Source of the DNA: Hwangdonia seohaensis
Lineage (GTDB): Bacteria > Bacteroidota > Bacteroidia > Flavobacteriales > Flavobacteriaceae
Length of the DNA stretch: 64,000 nt
Assembly (NCBI RefSeq): GCF_031932625.1
Contig: NZ_JAVSCK010000001.1
Span: 1,175,824 to 1,239,823, forward strand
Direction of reading: 5' to 3'
This document shows, piece by piece, positions 35,297-44,168 of this stretch. A program made the position numbers and the translations under genes. Below the pieces are notes generated by a model. That model saw only the letters and a list, made by a program, of their open reading frames with translations. It searched no databases and was not told the origin of the DNA. How positions within the stretch are numbered: the stretch's first letter is position 1; each line of letters starts with the position of its first letter.

Positions 35297-36079
35297 TTAA
35301 AACCCCATTTTTTTCTGAAACTCCTTTTTGTAAGATTTACTTATTCTAAAGAGTTTTTCGTCCTGCATTTTCACATCAATCTCACCGTAATTGGAGTATA
35401 AAACCTCTTTGATTAACGAGGTGTTAATAATGGTTGACCTGTGAATTCTAGTAAATTTGAATGATTTTAATTGATGTAGCAACGAGCTTAAGGGTTCTCG
35501 TAAAAGATATTTTTTTTGTTCGGTAAAAATCTCTGCATAATAACCAGAGGCTTGAATGTATTTTATGTCATTTTTTTCGATAAACGATATTTTACCATTA
35601 GCTTTAATAGCTAGTTTAGAGTTTTTAGTTTCAAAAAAATCGGTATTGGGGTTTTCAATATACTGTAGTAAGTTGTTTATTTTTTTGTTTAACCCGTCTG
35701 ATTTGTTTGAAGAAAACATATCAATCACTTTATTGGTGGATTGAAAAAAACGTTCGTCCTTAAAAGGTTTCAATAAATAATCAAAGGCAAAAAAATCGAA
35801 AGCCTTTAAGGCAAATTCATCAAAAGCGGTTATAAAAATTATTAGAGGCATTGCGGATTCGTCAATCTGTTTAAGGATGTCAAAACCCGTCATGTCGGTT
35901 ATCTGAATATCCAAAAAAATAAGATCAGGTTTTTTGTCGTGTATTGCTTTTATGGCCTCTTTTCCAGAGCTGCATTCTTCAATTAATTCAATGTCTTTAA
36001 TATCATTCAATAAATTAGAAACCCTTTTTCTAGCTAAGAATTCATCATCTATTATTATGGCCTTAATTGGAGCAATCAT
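35297..36079 (-). CDS. LytTR-type response regulator
   Basis: A 260-residue transcription factor with a receiver domain (acidic pocket Asp11/Asp12, phosphoacceptor Asp57 in LIFLDIQITDM, Thr near 83, Lys near 105). A C-terminal LytTR DNA-binding domain starts near FIEKNDIKYIQASGYYAEIF and contains RIHRSTIIN. The ATG at 36079 (MIAPIKAIIIDDE) is chosen over a start 63 nt upstream. It is in an operon with the LytS-type kinase. The SusCD operon starts 0.55 kb away on the opposite strand, but a regulatory link is only inferred. Confidence 0.92.
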   Translation of the reverse strand: MIAPIKAIIIDDEFLARKRVSNLLNDIKDIELIEECSSGKEAIKAIHDKKPDLIFLDIQITDMTGFDILKQIDESAMPLIIFITAFDEFALKAFDFFAFDYLLKPFKDERFFQSTNKVIDMFSSNKSDGLNKKINNLLQYIENPNTDFFETKNSKLAIKANGKISFIEKNDIKYIQASGYYAEIFTEQKKYLLREPLSSLLHQLKSFKFTRIHRSTIINTSLIKEVLYSNYGEIDVKMQDEKLFRISKSYKKEFQKKMGF

Positions 36080-36631
36080 TATTAAATTATTAATTAAGTA
36101 TTCGAAACTAGTATAAAAAATCAACTTTTTAAGTTGCTGCAAATCTTTTTACAGCATAAAAACGGGCATTCAAATCAACTTGAAATTCATACAATGCAAA
36201 AAACAGGCATTTTAAATCAATTTATTATAATTTTACCTCAATGGCATTTACCAAGCTTTTTGTTATTAAAATGATTCAATTTAGCTGTAATTACGCGTTT
36301 TTATTGGCGTATCTAAGTTAATATATATTTGGTAAGTCTGCGTTAACAAAGTGTTAATCCGCTTAGCCTACTAAATAAGTAGCTTAAATCATTTTGTGCA
36401 TACTTCAAATCAAACTTGCCTTAAAAAGCCAATTAAACTACTTCTTTTACTATTGCAATTGTAAAAGGTAAGGCAGTTTTAGAGCTTTGCTTTAATAAAA
36501 AAATTCGGGGTTTCTCTAAACTTTGATTTCATTTCGTAGAGTATGATTTTTTTGAATTAGTCTTTTAAAAAATTTCTTTGCTGTCTTCCTTTTCTACAAT
36601 CTGCACAGACTAACTCATAAAATATAAACAA
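36080..36631. other. Long intergenic region between the LytTR gene and susC
   Basis: 552 bp of AT-rich sequence between divergent genes. It must hold the promoters of both the two-component operon and the SusCD operon and is long enough for operators. I see no clear TTG-TAnnTTTG pair, no tandem LytTR box and no small open frame I would call a gene. Confidence 0.5.
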
Positions 36632-39600
36632 ATGAAAAAAAAGTTTAGTGGATTACTAACGCTATTACTGGCGTTTGTTGTGCAATTATCTTTTGCACAA
36701 GAAAAAACAGTGTCTGGTACCATATCAGATAGTTCTGGTTTACCGCTTCCAGGGGCAACTGTTTTAATTAAAGGAACGACATCAGGCACCTCTTCTGATT
36801 TTGATGGTAATTATTCAATTAAAGTTAACCAAGGTGCTACACTTGTAATTAGTTTTATTGGCTATACGGCTAAAGAGGTAGTTGTAGGAGAATCAAGTAC
36901 CATTAATGTGCAGCTTGTTGATGATGCCACATCCCTGGAAGAAGTTGTAGTTACTGCTTTTGGTATTAAACGTAATGCCAAGGATTTAGGTTACTCGGTA
37001 AGTCAGGTTGAATCAGAAGAAATTCTTGAAAACTCAGAACCCGATTTATTGCGCTCGTTATCTGGGAAAGTTGCAGGTGTAAATGTTAATTTTTCTAATG
37101 GTGTTGCCGGAGCTTCAAACCAAATAAGTATTCGAGGGCAAACGACTATAGGGGGTGCAAGTCAGCCTTTATTTATTGTAGATGGTATTGCTTATGACAA
37201 TTCTCAGGTAACAACATCTAGCCAAACTACGGGCGGTGGTGCTTACGAGTCTGGTATTTCTAGTTTAGACCCCAATAGTATTGAATCTGTATCAGTATTA
37301 AAAAGTGCAGCGGCGGCAGCCTTATATGGTTCAAGAGCAACCAATGGCGTTATTGTTATTACTACCAAATCTGGAGCTTCTAAATCGGGAAGTACTAATA
37401 ATAAGCTAAGTATCAATGTAAGTAGTGGTACTTATTTTGAAGAAATAGCCAACCTACCGGAGTACCAAAATAAATACGGGCAGGGTACACAGTTTAATTT
37501 TAATGCAGGCTCCAATGGCTCATGGGGTCCAGCTTTTGATACTTTGGAAACCATTCCCGTGTGGAATAGTTGGGTAACCGCTTTCCCGGATGTGTATGGT
37601 CCCGGTTTAATTGAAACACTGCCTTATGTGGCACAGCCAAACAATGTTAAGGATTTGTTTAAAACAGGTATTGTTTTAGATAATTCAATTACAGCATCTT
37701 CAAGAAACGAAAACGGTAGTTTTAGTGTTACATTGTCCGATTTGGAACAACAAGGTTACATCCCTTTTAATACTTACGACAGAACTTCTTTTTCAGCTGG
37801 AGGAAACTTTAAGCTTCCAAACAATATTACGGTTGGAGGTTCTTTAAGTTATTCTGATACCCAGCAAGTAGGAGGCTTTTTTGGTAATAATCAATTTGCT
37901 GGATCTTCGGCTTCTTTTGCAAGAACATTGTGGTTAGGGCGTACTTGGGATTTGTCCATTCCCTATACCAATCCACTCACTGGTGGGTCTGTAATTCCAA
38001 ACACAGGTTGGGATCACCCGTTATGGTCTTGGGAGAACGATCAGGTAACGACAAACACAAATAGAGTTGTTACGAATTTAAGTATTGGCGTACCCATTGA
38101 CGATCATATTTCAGCATCGTTTAAAGTAGGTTACAATAAATATGACTTGGATAGAAAGGAAATTAGACATCCGCAATCCATAGCTTCAGCTTTAACAGGA
38201 GGAACAATTACTTTAGACTCTGCAACTATCGAAGATATTGAATCTACATTCCTATTGAATTTTGATTATACGCTCACAGATGATTTGGACATATCGGTTA
38301 TTACAGGATTTAATACGTATCAGAATTCATTTACTCGAGATGTGAATTTAGGAACAACTTTTATTTCACCGGGAATATATACATTGGCAAATACAGTAAC
38401 GGTTTCGAATCAAAACAGTTTATTTCTGCCTACCAGTGTTGGGTTTTTAAGAAAACGTAACGTAGGCGTATTTGCAGATCTAACATTATCTTACAAAGAT
38501 TTTTTATTTTTAAACGGAACAGGTAGAAACGATTGGTCTTCTTCCTTACCAATAGATAATCGGTCTTACTTTTATTCTTCGGCAAGTTTATCCTTAATTG
38601 TTACCGAGGCCTTCAAATTAAATAGCAACGTGCTAACATTTGCAAAGCTTAGAGGCGGTTGGGCATCGGTTGGTAACGATGCAGGTGCTGAATTTTTAAG
38701 CACCACATTTGCCTTAGGAATACCTTTTGCATCCATTCCTGTTATCGGAAATAGAACAGGTTTGGGAGACCAATCCATTACGCCGGAATTTACAGATGAA
38801 ATTGAAATTGGCGCGGATTTAGAGTTTTTTAAAAGACGCATTGCGATTGATTTTACTTGGTATAAAAAAACCACAACCGATTTAATTTCACCTGTTTCTG
38901 TTCCAAGGTCCAGTGGTTTTACATCATTTAATACCAATATAGGAGAAATGACTAACACCGGTGTAGAAATTGGTTTAACATTAGTACCTATTCAAACCGA
39001 AAATTTTAAATGGGACATATTTACCACATTCACAAAAAACACCAACGAGGTTACCGAGTTGGTTGAAGGTCTTGAAAGAATTAGGCTAGACGGAAACCAG
39101 ATAGCTTATGCTATTAAAGGGCAGCCGTTCGGCGTGTTTTTTGGCACCAAACACCAAAGGGATGATGAGGGTAATTATATTATCGATCAATCTACAGGAT
39201 GGATATTCCAAGACCCAGTGAGTGATATAATTGGCGATCCAACACCAGATTTTAAAATGGGCTTTATCAATACGTTTAAGTATAAAAACTGGTCTTTCCG
39301 AGCTCAATTTGATTGGAGGGAAGGAGGCGATATTCAGTCTGTCAGTATAGGCTCACTTTTAGGACGAGGGGTTACCAAAGATACAGAAGATAGAGAACGC
39401 ACTCACATTATACCAGGGTTTTACGGCGATGTGAATGGAAATTATACATTGGATAATAATGGTAATCGAATCCCAAATACAACACAGCTTGATACAAACG
39501 ACTTGTATTTTACGGGTGGAGGACCCAGCAATACATGGGGCATAAATTCTACCGATCAAGGAACAGTGTACGACGGTACCGTGTACCGTTTAAGAGAATT

Positions 39601-39829
39601 AAATTTAACCTACGATGTGCCATCAAAGTGGTTAGAAAAAACACCTTTCGGTAAAATGTCTTTAAGTGCCTTTGGAAATAACTTATGGTATTTTGCACCA
39701 AATGTTCCAAGATACACCAATTACGATCCAGAAATAACATCTTTCGGTTCGAGCAGAATTCAAGGTATTGAAAACTCTTCAGCGCCAACGTCTAAACGTT
39801 ATGGATTTAAAATTAACCTAACTTTTTAA
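36632..39829 (+). CDS. SusC/RagA family TonB-dependent outer membrane transporter
   Basis: A 1065-residue TonB-linked transporter that takes up oligosaccharides or peptides captured by its SusD partner. It has a signal peptide to residue 22 (LSFAQ). A CarboxypepD_reg-like domain follows (VSGTISDSSGLPLPGATVLIKG). The TonB box region is EEVVVTAFG. The plug (DLLRSLSGKVAGVNVNFSNG, QISIRGQTTIGG, PLFIVDGIAYD) leads into a 22-strand barrel ending in KINLTF. susD starts 10 bp downstream. The substrate cannot be deduced; no glycoside hydrolase is nearby. Confidence 0.95.
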   Translation: MKKKFSGLLTLLLAFVVQLSFAQEKTVSGTISDSSGLPLPGATVLIKGTTSGTSSDFDGNYSIKVNQGATLVISFIGYTAKEVVVGESSTINVQLVDDATSLEEVVVTAFGIKRNAKDLGYSVSQVESEEILENSEPDLLRSLSGKVAGVNVNFSNGVAGASNQISIRGQTTIGGASQPLFIVDGIAYDNSQVTTSSQTTGGGAYESGISSLDPNSIESVSVLKSAAAAALYGSRATNGVIVITTKSGASKSGSTNNKLSINVSSGTYFEEIANLPEYQNKYGQGTQFNFNAGSNGSWGPAFDTLETIPVWNSWVTAFPDVYGPGLIETLPYVAQPNNVKDLFKTGIVLDNSITASSRNENGSFSVTLSDLEQQGYIPFNTYDRTSFSAGGNFKLPNNITVGGSLSYSDTQQVGGFFGNNQFAGSSASFARTLWLGRTWDLSIPYTNPLTGGSVIPNTGWDHPLWSWENDQVTTNTNRVVTNLSIGVPIDDHISASFKVGYNKYDLDRKEIRHPQSIASALTGGTITLDSATIEDIESTFLLNFDYTLTDDLDISVITGFNTYQNSFTRDVNLGTTFISPGIYTLANTVTVSNQNSLFLPTSVGFLRKRNVGVFADLTLSYKDFLFLNGTGRNDWSSSLPIDNRSYFYSSASLSLIVTEAFKLNSNVLTFAKLRGGWASVGNDAGAEFLSTTFALGIPFASIPVIGNRTGLGDQSITPEFTDEIEIGADLEFFKRRIAIDFTWYKKTTTDLISPVSVPRSSGFTSFNTNIGEMTNTGVEIGLTLVPIQTENFKWDIFTTFTKNTNEVTELVEGLERIRLDGNQIAYAIKGQPFGVFFGTKHQRDDEGNYIIDQSTGWIFQDPVSDIIGDPTPDFKMGFINTFKYKNWSFRAQFDWREGGDIQSVSIGSLLGRGVTKDTEDRERTHIIPGFYGDVNGNYTLDNNGNRIPNTTQLDTNDLYFTGGGPSNTWGINSTDQGTVYDGTVYRLRELNLTYDVPSKWLEKTPFGKMSLSAFGNNLWYFAPNVPRYTNYDPEITSFGSSRIQGIENSSAPTSKRYGFKINLTF

Positions 39830-39839
39830 ATAAAAAAAA

Positions 39840-41534
39840 ATGAAAAATATAAAATTTAAAAGGTATCATATTTTACCAATATTTATCGTCGTTATATCGC
39901 TTTTTGGATGTGACAACTATTTAGATGTAGATACAGATACAGATAACCCAACTGTTGCTCCAATGAATCAGTTGTTGCCCAATATAGAAATTACAACCGC
40001 ATTACTGGCCGATTGGAACAACTTTAGTGGCGAAGTCTTAGGGACGCAAACCCATCAGGGGGTTTCAAGAAGCAGCCAAGATCAATACGGTACCCAAGCC
40101 AATAACATCCCTTTAAATAACGATTGGAATAATGTGTATTTAGCATTAACAGATTTGGAAACATTAATCTCTCAAGCAGAGACAGATGGCGCTACGGTTT
40201 ACAAAGGCATTGGGCAATTGCTTAAGGCGTATATGATGTCTGTGGCGGTCGATTTGTGGGGCGATGTCCCATATTCTGAGGCCACATTGTTAATACAAGG
40301 CGTTGTGAGTCCGGTTTTTGACGATTCAGAAACTATATATCAAGATATTTTTAATTTAATTGATGAAGCCAAAGTAAATTTGAATAACCCCAGTGGTTTG
40401 CTTCCAGCGGCAGATGACTTTTATTATGCCGGTTCCACAAGTAAGTGGATTAAGTTTGCCAATACGTTTAAATTGAAATTACTTAATCAAATCCGATTGT
40501 CATCATCACCATTGTTTAGTCAATCTGCTTTAGATGCATTGGTGGCTGAAAATAACTTCTTTGCATCAAATGCAGATGATTTTCAATTCATACATACAGC
40601 CACGGTTTCACCACAAGACGAACGTAACCAATTATTTCAAGCCGCTTACGGCGGTGCTCAGGTAGATCATTACGTAAGCCCATGGTTTTATGAGATTTTA
40701 ATGGGAATGAATCCTAATATCCATACAGGAAACCAAGACCCTAGAATACCCTATTATTGGGCAAATCAATTGCAGCCTGGGCAATTTCCCAGAGACCAAG
40801 CAGATCCTATTTCTGGCGATCCCCGAGCAGATTATTGGGATTCCTCTACAGGATTTTTCACCATACGTTTTGGTAGTGTTGGCCCATGGCGAGATGGTGC
40901 CGTAGCCAACGATGCTACATTTCCGGGTATTTTCCCATGTGGTGGAAGATATGACGACGGGCAAGGTTTTGCAAGAACCGTTGCGAGTGGAACTGGAGTG
41001 GCACCAAGAAGAATATTAACTTATGATGAGTTTTTGTATATCCAAGCTGAACTTATGCATGTAGGTTTAATCACTGGAGATGCTGCAGCAAAATTAACTC
41101 AAGCCATAACGGCAAGCTTTGCTAAGGTAGATCAGGTTGTAGCAGGAACAGGCACAACCCAAACCGTGCCAGTGCTATCGGGTTCAACGGCCGTTACAGA
41201 TTTTATTGCGAATATTGAAGCAGAATTTACGGCAGCAAGCGCAGAAAAACAAATGGAAATTATCATGACCCAAAAATGGGTGGCAACTTATGGCGACCAA
41301 ATGGATCAATATAATGATTACAGAAGAACAGGCTACCCTGTTTTGGCAGATCCAAATGGCACAAACGAGTATCAGTTAGACAATGGCGATGCATATCCTT
41401 TACTAGATACTGATACCACATTGAATAACCCATATAATAGAACATTTTTCTGGCCAGAAAACGAGTTAAACCTTAATCAGAATGCTCCAGAACAAAAAAC
41501 TATAGCGACTTATAGAGTGTTTTGGGACAATTAA
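39840..41534 (+). CDS. SusD/RagB family nutrient-binding lipoprotein
   Basis: A 564-residue surface lipoprotein that caps the SusC barrel. The lipobox LFGC gives acylated Cys24. The TPR-like SusD fold is shown by KGIGQLLKAYMMSVAVDLWGDVPYSEA (piece: VDLWGDVPYSEA). The C-terminal QKWVATYGDQMDQYNDYRRTGYP block follows (piece: QYNDYRRTGYP). This matches the SusD/RagB_2 group. It is located 10 bp after susC, with a small lipoprotein gene after it. Confidence 0.94.
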   Translation: MKNIKFKRYHILPIFIVVISLFGCDNYLDVDTDTDNPTVAPMNQLLPNIEITTALLADWNNFSGEVLGTQTHQGVSRSSQDQYGTQANNIPLNNDWNNVYLALTDLETLISQAETDGATVYKGIGQLLKAYMMSVAVDLWGDVPYSEATLLIQGVVSPVFDDSETIYQDIFNLIDEAKVNLNNPSGLLPAADDFYYAGSTSKWIKFANTFKLKLLNQIRLSSSPLFSQSALDALVAENNFFASNADDFQFIHTATVSPQDERNQLFQAAYGGAQVDHYVSPWFYEILMGMNPNIHTGNQDPRIPYYWANQLQPGQFPRDQADPISGDPRADYWDSSTGFFTIRFGSVGPWRDGAVANDATFPGIFPCGGRYDDGQGFARTVASGTGVAPRRILTYDEFLYIQAELMHVGLITGDAAAKLTQAITASFAKVDQVVAGTGTTQTVPVLSGSTAVTDFIANIEAEFTAASAEKQMEIIMTQKWVATYGDQMDQYNDYRRTGYPVLADPNGTNEYQLDNGDAYPLLDTDTTLNNPYNRTFFWPENELNLNQNAPEQKTIATYRVFWDN

Positions 41535-41545
41535 AACATATAAAA

Positions 41546-42439
41546 ATGAAACATATAAAAATTTTATTACTTGTAATTGTAGCCACTTTTTTTAGTTTTT
41601 CTTGTGAAAAAGATGGCGGAGATTCTGCACTTGTTTTAGAAGCAGGAGCAGTAGCTAATTTTACAAAAGATGCGAATGCCGATCAAATATTTGATTTAAC
41701 AAAGGTGCTTAATGGTACGCCTTTAAACATGAGTTTTAATGCTTCTGTTTCACAAGGGCTGCCCGCATCGGCAGATATTATTGCAACTTACGCGACGTTA
41801 GCCGGTCCTGTTTATAACAGCACCTTATTTAGCAATGTCACTTTACCGGGAGATTTCTCATTATCGACCAATGATATTTACGCTGCTTTTACAGAATTAA
41901 ACAACATTGATGATTTTCAACTTGGAGACGTTTTAACAATTTCTACACGGTTTACTATGCCAGATGGTCGGGTTTTAAGTTTGTTAAATAACGATGGGAC
42001 TGATAATACAGGAACTACACTAAGCAATTCTAAATTAGTCACTATCAAAATAAGTTATCCTGTGTCTTGTCCTACCATGTTGGAAGGGAATTATATCAGT
42101 ACCGTTATATCGTCAAACCTTCCTATTGCTGGTAATTTTAGAAGTCCGCAGCCCGTTACAATTACGCAGCCTGCAGCTGGAACTTATAATTTGAGTGACG
42201 GAACTGCAGATATCTTTGGACCCGATTTCCCTATCGGTTTAGAATTTACCGACGTTTGTGGCGTAATAACTGTTACAGAGAAGTCTTTAAGTTTTCCTGG
42301 GCAAGTTGATTTTGCACAAGGTCCAGGAACTAACTTAGACCCAGACACTGGAATAATTACACTTGATTTAACCTATACGGCAACATCGTGTTGTGGATTG
42401 GCAGGAATTCAATTTACATTGGAACTAAAACCAAATTAA
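41546..42439 (+). CDS. Lipoprotein, third gene of the SusCD operon
   Basis: A 297-residue lipoprotein (lipobox SFSC, Cys20) with predicted beta-rich domains. The N-terminal part fits a SusE-like immunoglobulin-fold region. The C-terminal part (CPTMLEGNYISTVISSN and the Cys-Cys ending SCCGLAGIQF) resembles DUF5013/lipocalin-like modules. It probably aids substrate binding at the surface. The ATG at 41546 is chosen, 12 nt after the susD stop. A terminator follows. Confidence 0.75.
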   Translation: MKHIKILLLVIVATFFSFSCEKDGGDSALVLEAGAVANFTKDANADQIFDLTKVLNGTPLNMSFNASVSQGLPASADIIATYATLAGPVYNSTLFSNVTLPGDFSLSTNDIYAAFTELNNIDDFQLGDVLTISTRFTMPDGRVLSLLNNDGTDNTGTTLSNSKLVTIKISYPVSCPTMLEGNYISTVISSNLPIAGNFRSPQPVTITQPAAGTYNLSDGTADIFGPDFPIGLEFTDVCGVITVTEKSLSFPGQVDFAQGPGTNLDPDTGIITLDLTYTATSCCGLAGIQFTLELKPN

Positions 42440-42506
42440 GCCGGTAACTAACTCAATAAAGTAATTACTTTTATCAATTTATATTAAAACGAATTGGGAT
42501 TAATTT

Positions 42507-42540
42507 AAAAGACTGTCTTTTTAAAGACAGTCTTTTTTTA
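42507..42540 (+). terminator. Bidirectional terminator between the SusCD operon and lspA
   Basis: AAAAGACTGTCTTT pairs with AAAGACAGTCTTTT around a 2-nt loop, followed by T's. A-rich DNA on the left gives a U-tract for the minus strand as well, so it can end both the SusCD operon and the fabD-lspA transcript. Confidence 0.85.
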
Positions 42541-42569
42541 TAAAATTTTGAAGTATTTAAAAAGTGAAA

Positions 42570-43061
42570 TTACGAGGTTTTCTTTTTTCTAAAAGTAACT
42601 ATCACCAAAATAATCATACCTGTGGTAACCGATAAATCTGCCATATTAAAAATACCGGTTCTAAATACACCACCTAAATCGATATGCCAAAAATCGGTAA
42701 CAGAACCGTAAACAATTCTGTCGTAAACATTGGCAATACCGCCACCAATAATGCTTGCAAAAGCAAAAAGCGACCAATTATCCAATGCTTTTTCTTTAAA
42801 AATATAACGCAATACCAAAGCCAAAACAACAATTGGTAGAATTAGTAACAGAATGATTCTAAGTGTATCATTTAATTCGCTGCCCATGCCTAAAAAGGCA
42901 CCTTTGTTCTCTACATTGTGCAAAGTGAAATAATCGCCAATAATTTCAGATTGGCTACCGGCAACGACTTGCGCTCTAACCCAAATTTTTGAAATTTGAT
43001 CAAGAGCAATAGTGATAATGATTACAGAAAATATAAAAATGGAGCGTCGAGATAATTTCAT
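42570..43061 (-). CDS. lspA: Lipoprotein signal peptidase (signal peptidase II)
   Basis: LspA cleaves the signal peptide of prolipoproteins in the inner membrane. It has four membrane helices and the catalytic Asp114 (NVYDRI) and Asp142 (FNMADL). The conserved HNVENKGAFLGMG segment is at 48-60. At 163 residues it has normal length. It starts immediately after the fabD stop with no gap, so they form a two-gene transcript. Confidence 0.95.
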   Translation of the reverse strand: MKLSRRSIFIFSVIIITIALDQISKIWVRAQVVAGSQSEIIGDYFTLHNVENKGAFLGMGSELNDTLRIILLLILPIVVLALVLRYIFKEKALDNWSLFAFASIIGGGIANVYDRIVYGSVTDFWHIDLGGVFRTGIFNMADLSVTTGMIILVIVTFRKKKTS

Positions 43062-43955
43062 TTAGCTATTACTTTCAAAAGTTGCAGAAGCGGTCTCAGC
43101 TTCTCTATTAATTTTCTTTACCAAACCTTGTAAAACTTTACCTGGACCAACTTCAGTAAATAAAGTGGCACCGTCGGTTATCATTTGCTGTACAGATTGT
43201 GTCCAACGTACAGGTGCTGTTAATTGGGATATTAAATTTGCTTTAATGTCGTTTTCATTAATAACCGCATGCGCCGTTACGTTTTGATAAATCGGGCAGT
43301 TGGGTTTGCTAAAAGTCGTGTTTTCAATAGCCGCCGCCAGTTCTTCGCGAGCCGGTTCCATTAAAGGCGAATGGAAAGCACCACCAACAGGCAATACTAA
43401 AGCGCGTCGTGCACCCGCTTCTAATAAAGCTTCACAGGCTTTATTGACAGCTTCAACTTCACCCGAAATTACCAATTGCCCCGGGCAGTTGTAGTTTGCC
43501 GCCACAACAATACCTTCGGTTGAAGCACAGATTTTTTCAACAACATCGTCTTCTAAACCTAAAACGGCAGCCATGGTGCTGGGTTGAATTTCACAGGCTT
43601 TTTGCATGGCCAAAGCGCGTTGCGACACTAACCTTAGGCCGTCTTCAAAATTTAAAGTTCCGTTGGCAACCAATGCTGAAAATTCCCCTAAAGAATGCCC
43701 CGCAACCATATCCGGTTTAAAACTAGCGCCTAAAGTTTTAGCCAAAATTACCGAGTGTAAAAATATGGCGGGTTGGGTTACTTTGGTTTCTTTAAGCGCT
43801 TCGGCAGTACCTTCAAATATGGTGTCGGTAATGTTAAAGCCTAAAATATCATTGGCTTGTTCAAATAACTCTTGCGCTAACGGTGAGTTTTCATAAAGGT
43901 CTAAACCCATGCCTGAGAATTGTGCACCTTGTCCTGGAAATATATATGCGTTCAT
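43062..43955 (-). CDS. fabD: Malonyl-CoA:ACP transacylase
   Basis: FabD loads malonate onto acyl carrier protein for fatty acid synthesis. The nucleophile Ser88 is in GHSLGE, His195 is in GGAFHSPLM, and the N-terminal FPGQGAQFSGMG is conserved. QPAIFLHS and Arg in SQRALAMQKA are also typical. At 297 residues it has normal length. lspA follows directly. Confidence 0.96.
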   Translation of the reverse strand: MNAYIFPGQGAQFSGMGLDLYENSPLAQELFEQANDILGFNITDTIFEGTAEALKETKVTQPAIFLHSVILAKTLGASFKPDMVAGHSLGEFSALVANGTLNFEDGLRLVSQRALAMQKACEIQPSTMAAVLGLEDDVVEKICASTEGIVVAANYNCPGQLVISGEVEAVNKACEALLEAGARRALVLPVGGAFHSPLMEPAREELAAAIENTTFSKPNCPIYQNVTAHAVINENDIKANLISQLTAPVRWTQSVQQMITDGATLFTEVGPGKVLQGLVKKINREAETASATFESNS

Positions 43956-44049
43956 ATTAGTTAGTTTTTAGTGCTGCAAAAATAGGAATAAATCTTTTAA
44001 ACAAAAGGAGTTACTTTGCTTTTAGAAAAACATACAAAAATAATTATTT

Positions 44050-44159
44050 GGGCGTTACCCCAACCCTTCGACTCCGCTCAGGGCAAGAGGGGTCGGGCTT
44101 TCACTACTCGCTTCCTCCTGCGTCGGCGAGCTCAAACATGTCGTTCAATCCCTAACGCA
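44050..44159 (+). repeat. Dispersed GGGCGTT...CTAACGC intergenic element, copy 1
   Basis: It begins GGGCGTTACCCC, has a central GGTCGGGCTTTCACTACTCG and ends TCGTTCAATCCCTAACGC. A second diverged copy is at 60675-60776. It lies just beyond the stop of the FAD oxidoreductase gene and runs antisense to it. The origin and function are unknown. Confidence 0.7.
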
Positions 44160-44168
44160 GAACCCAAG

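Noticed and set aside
38572..38958. 128-residue minus-strand open frame
   Set aside because: It is antisense to the SusC barrel; no signal, promoter or recognisable domain.
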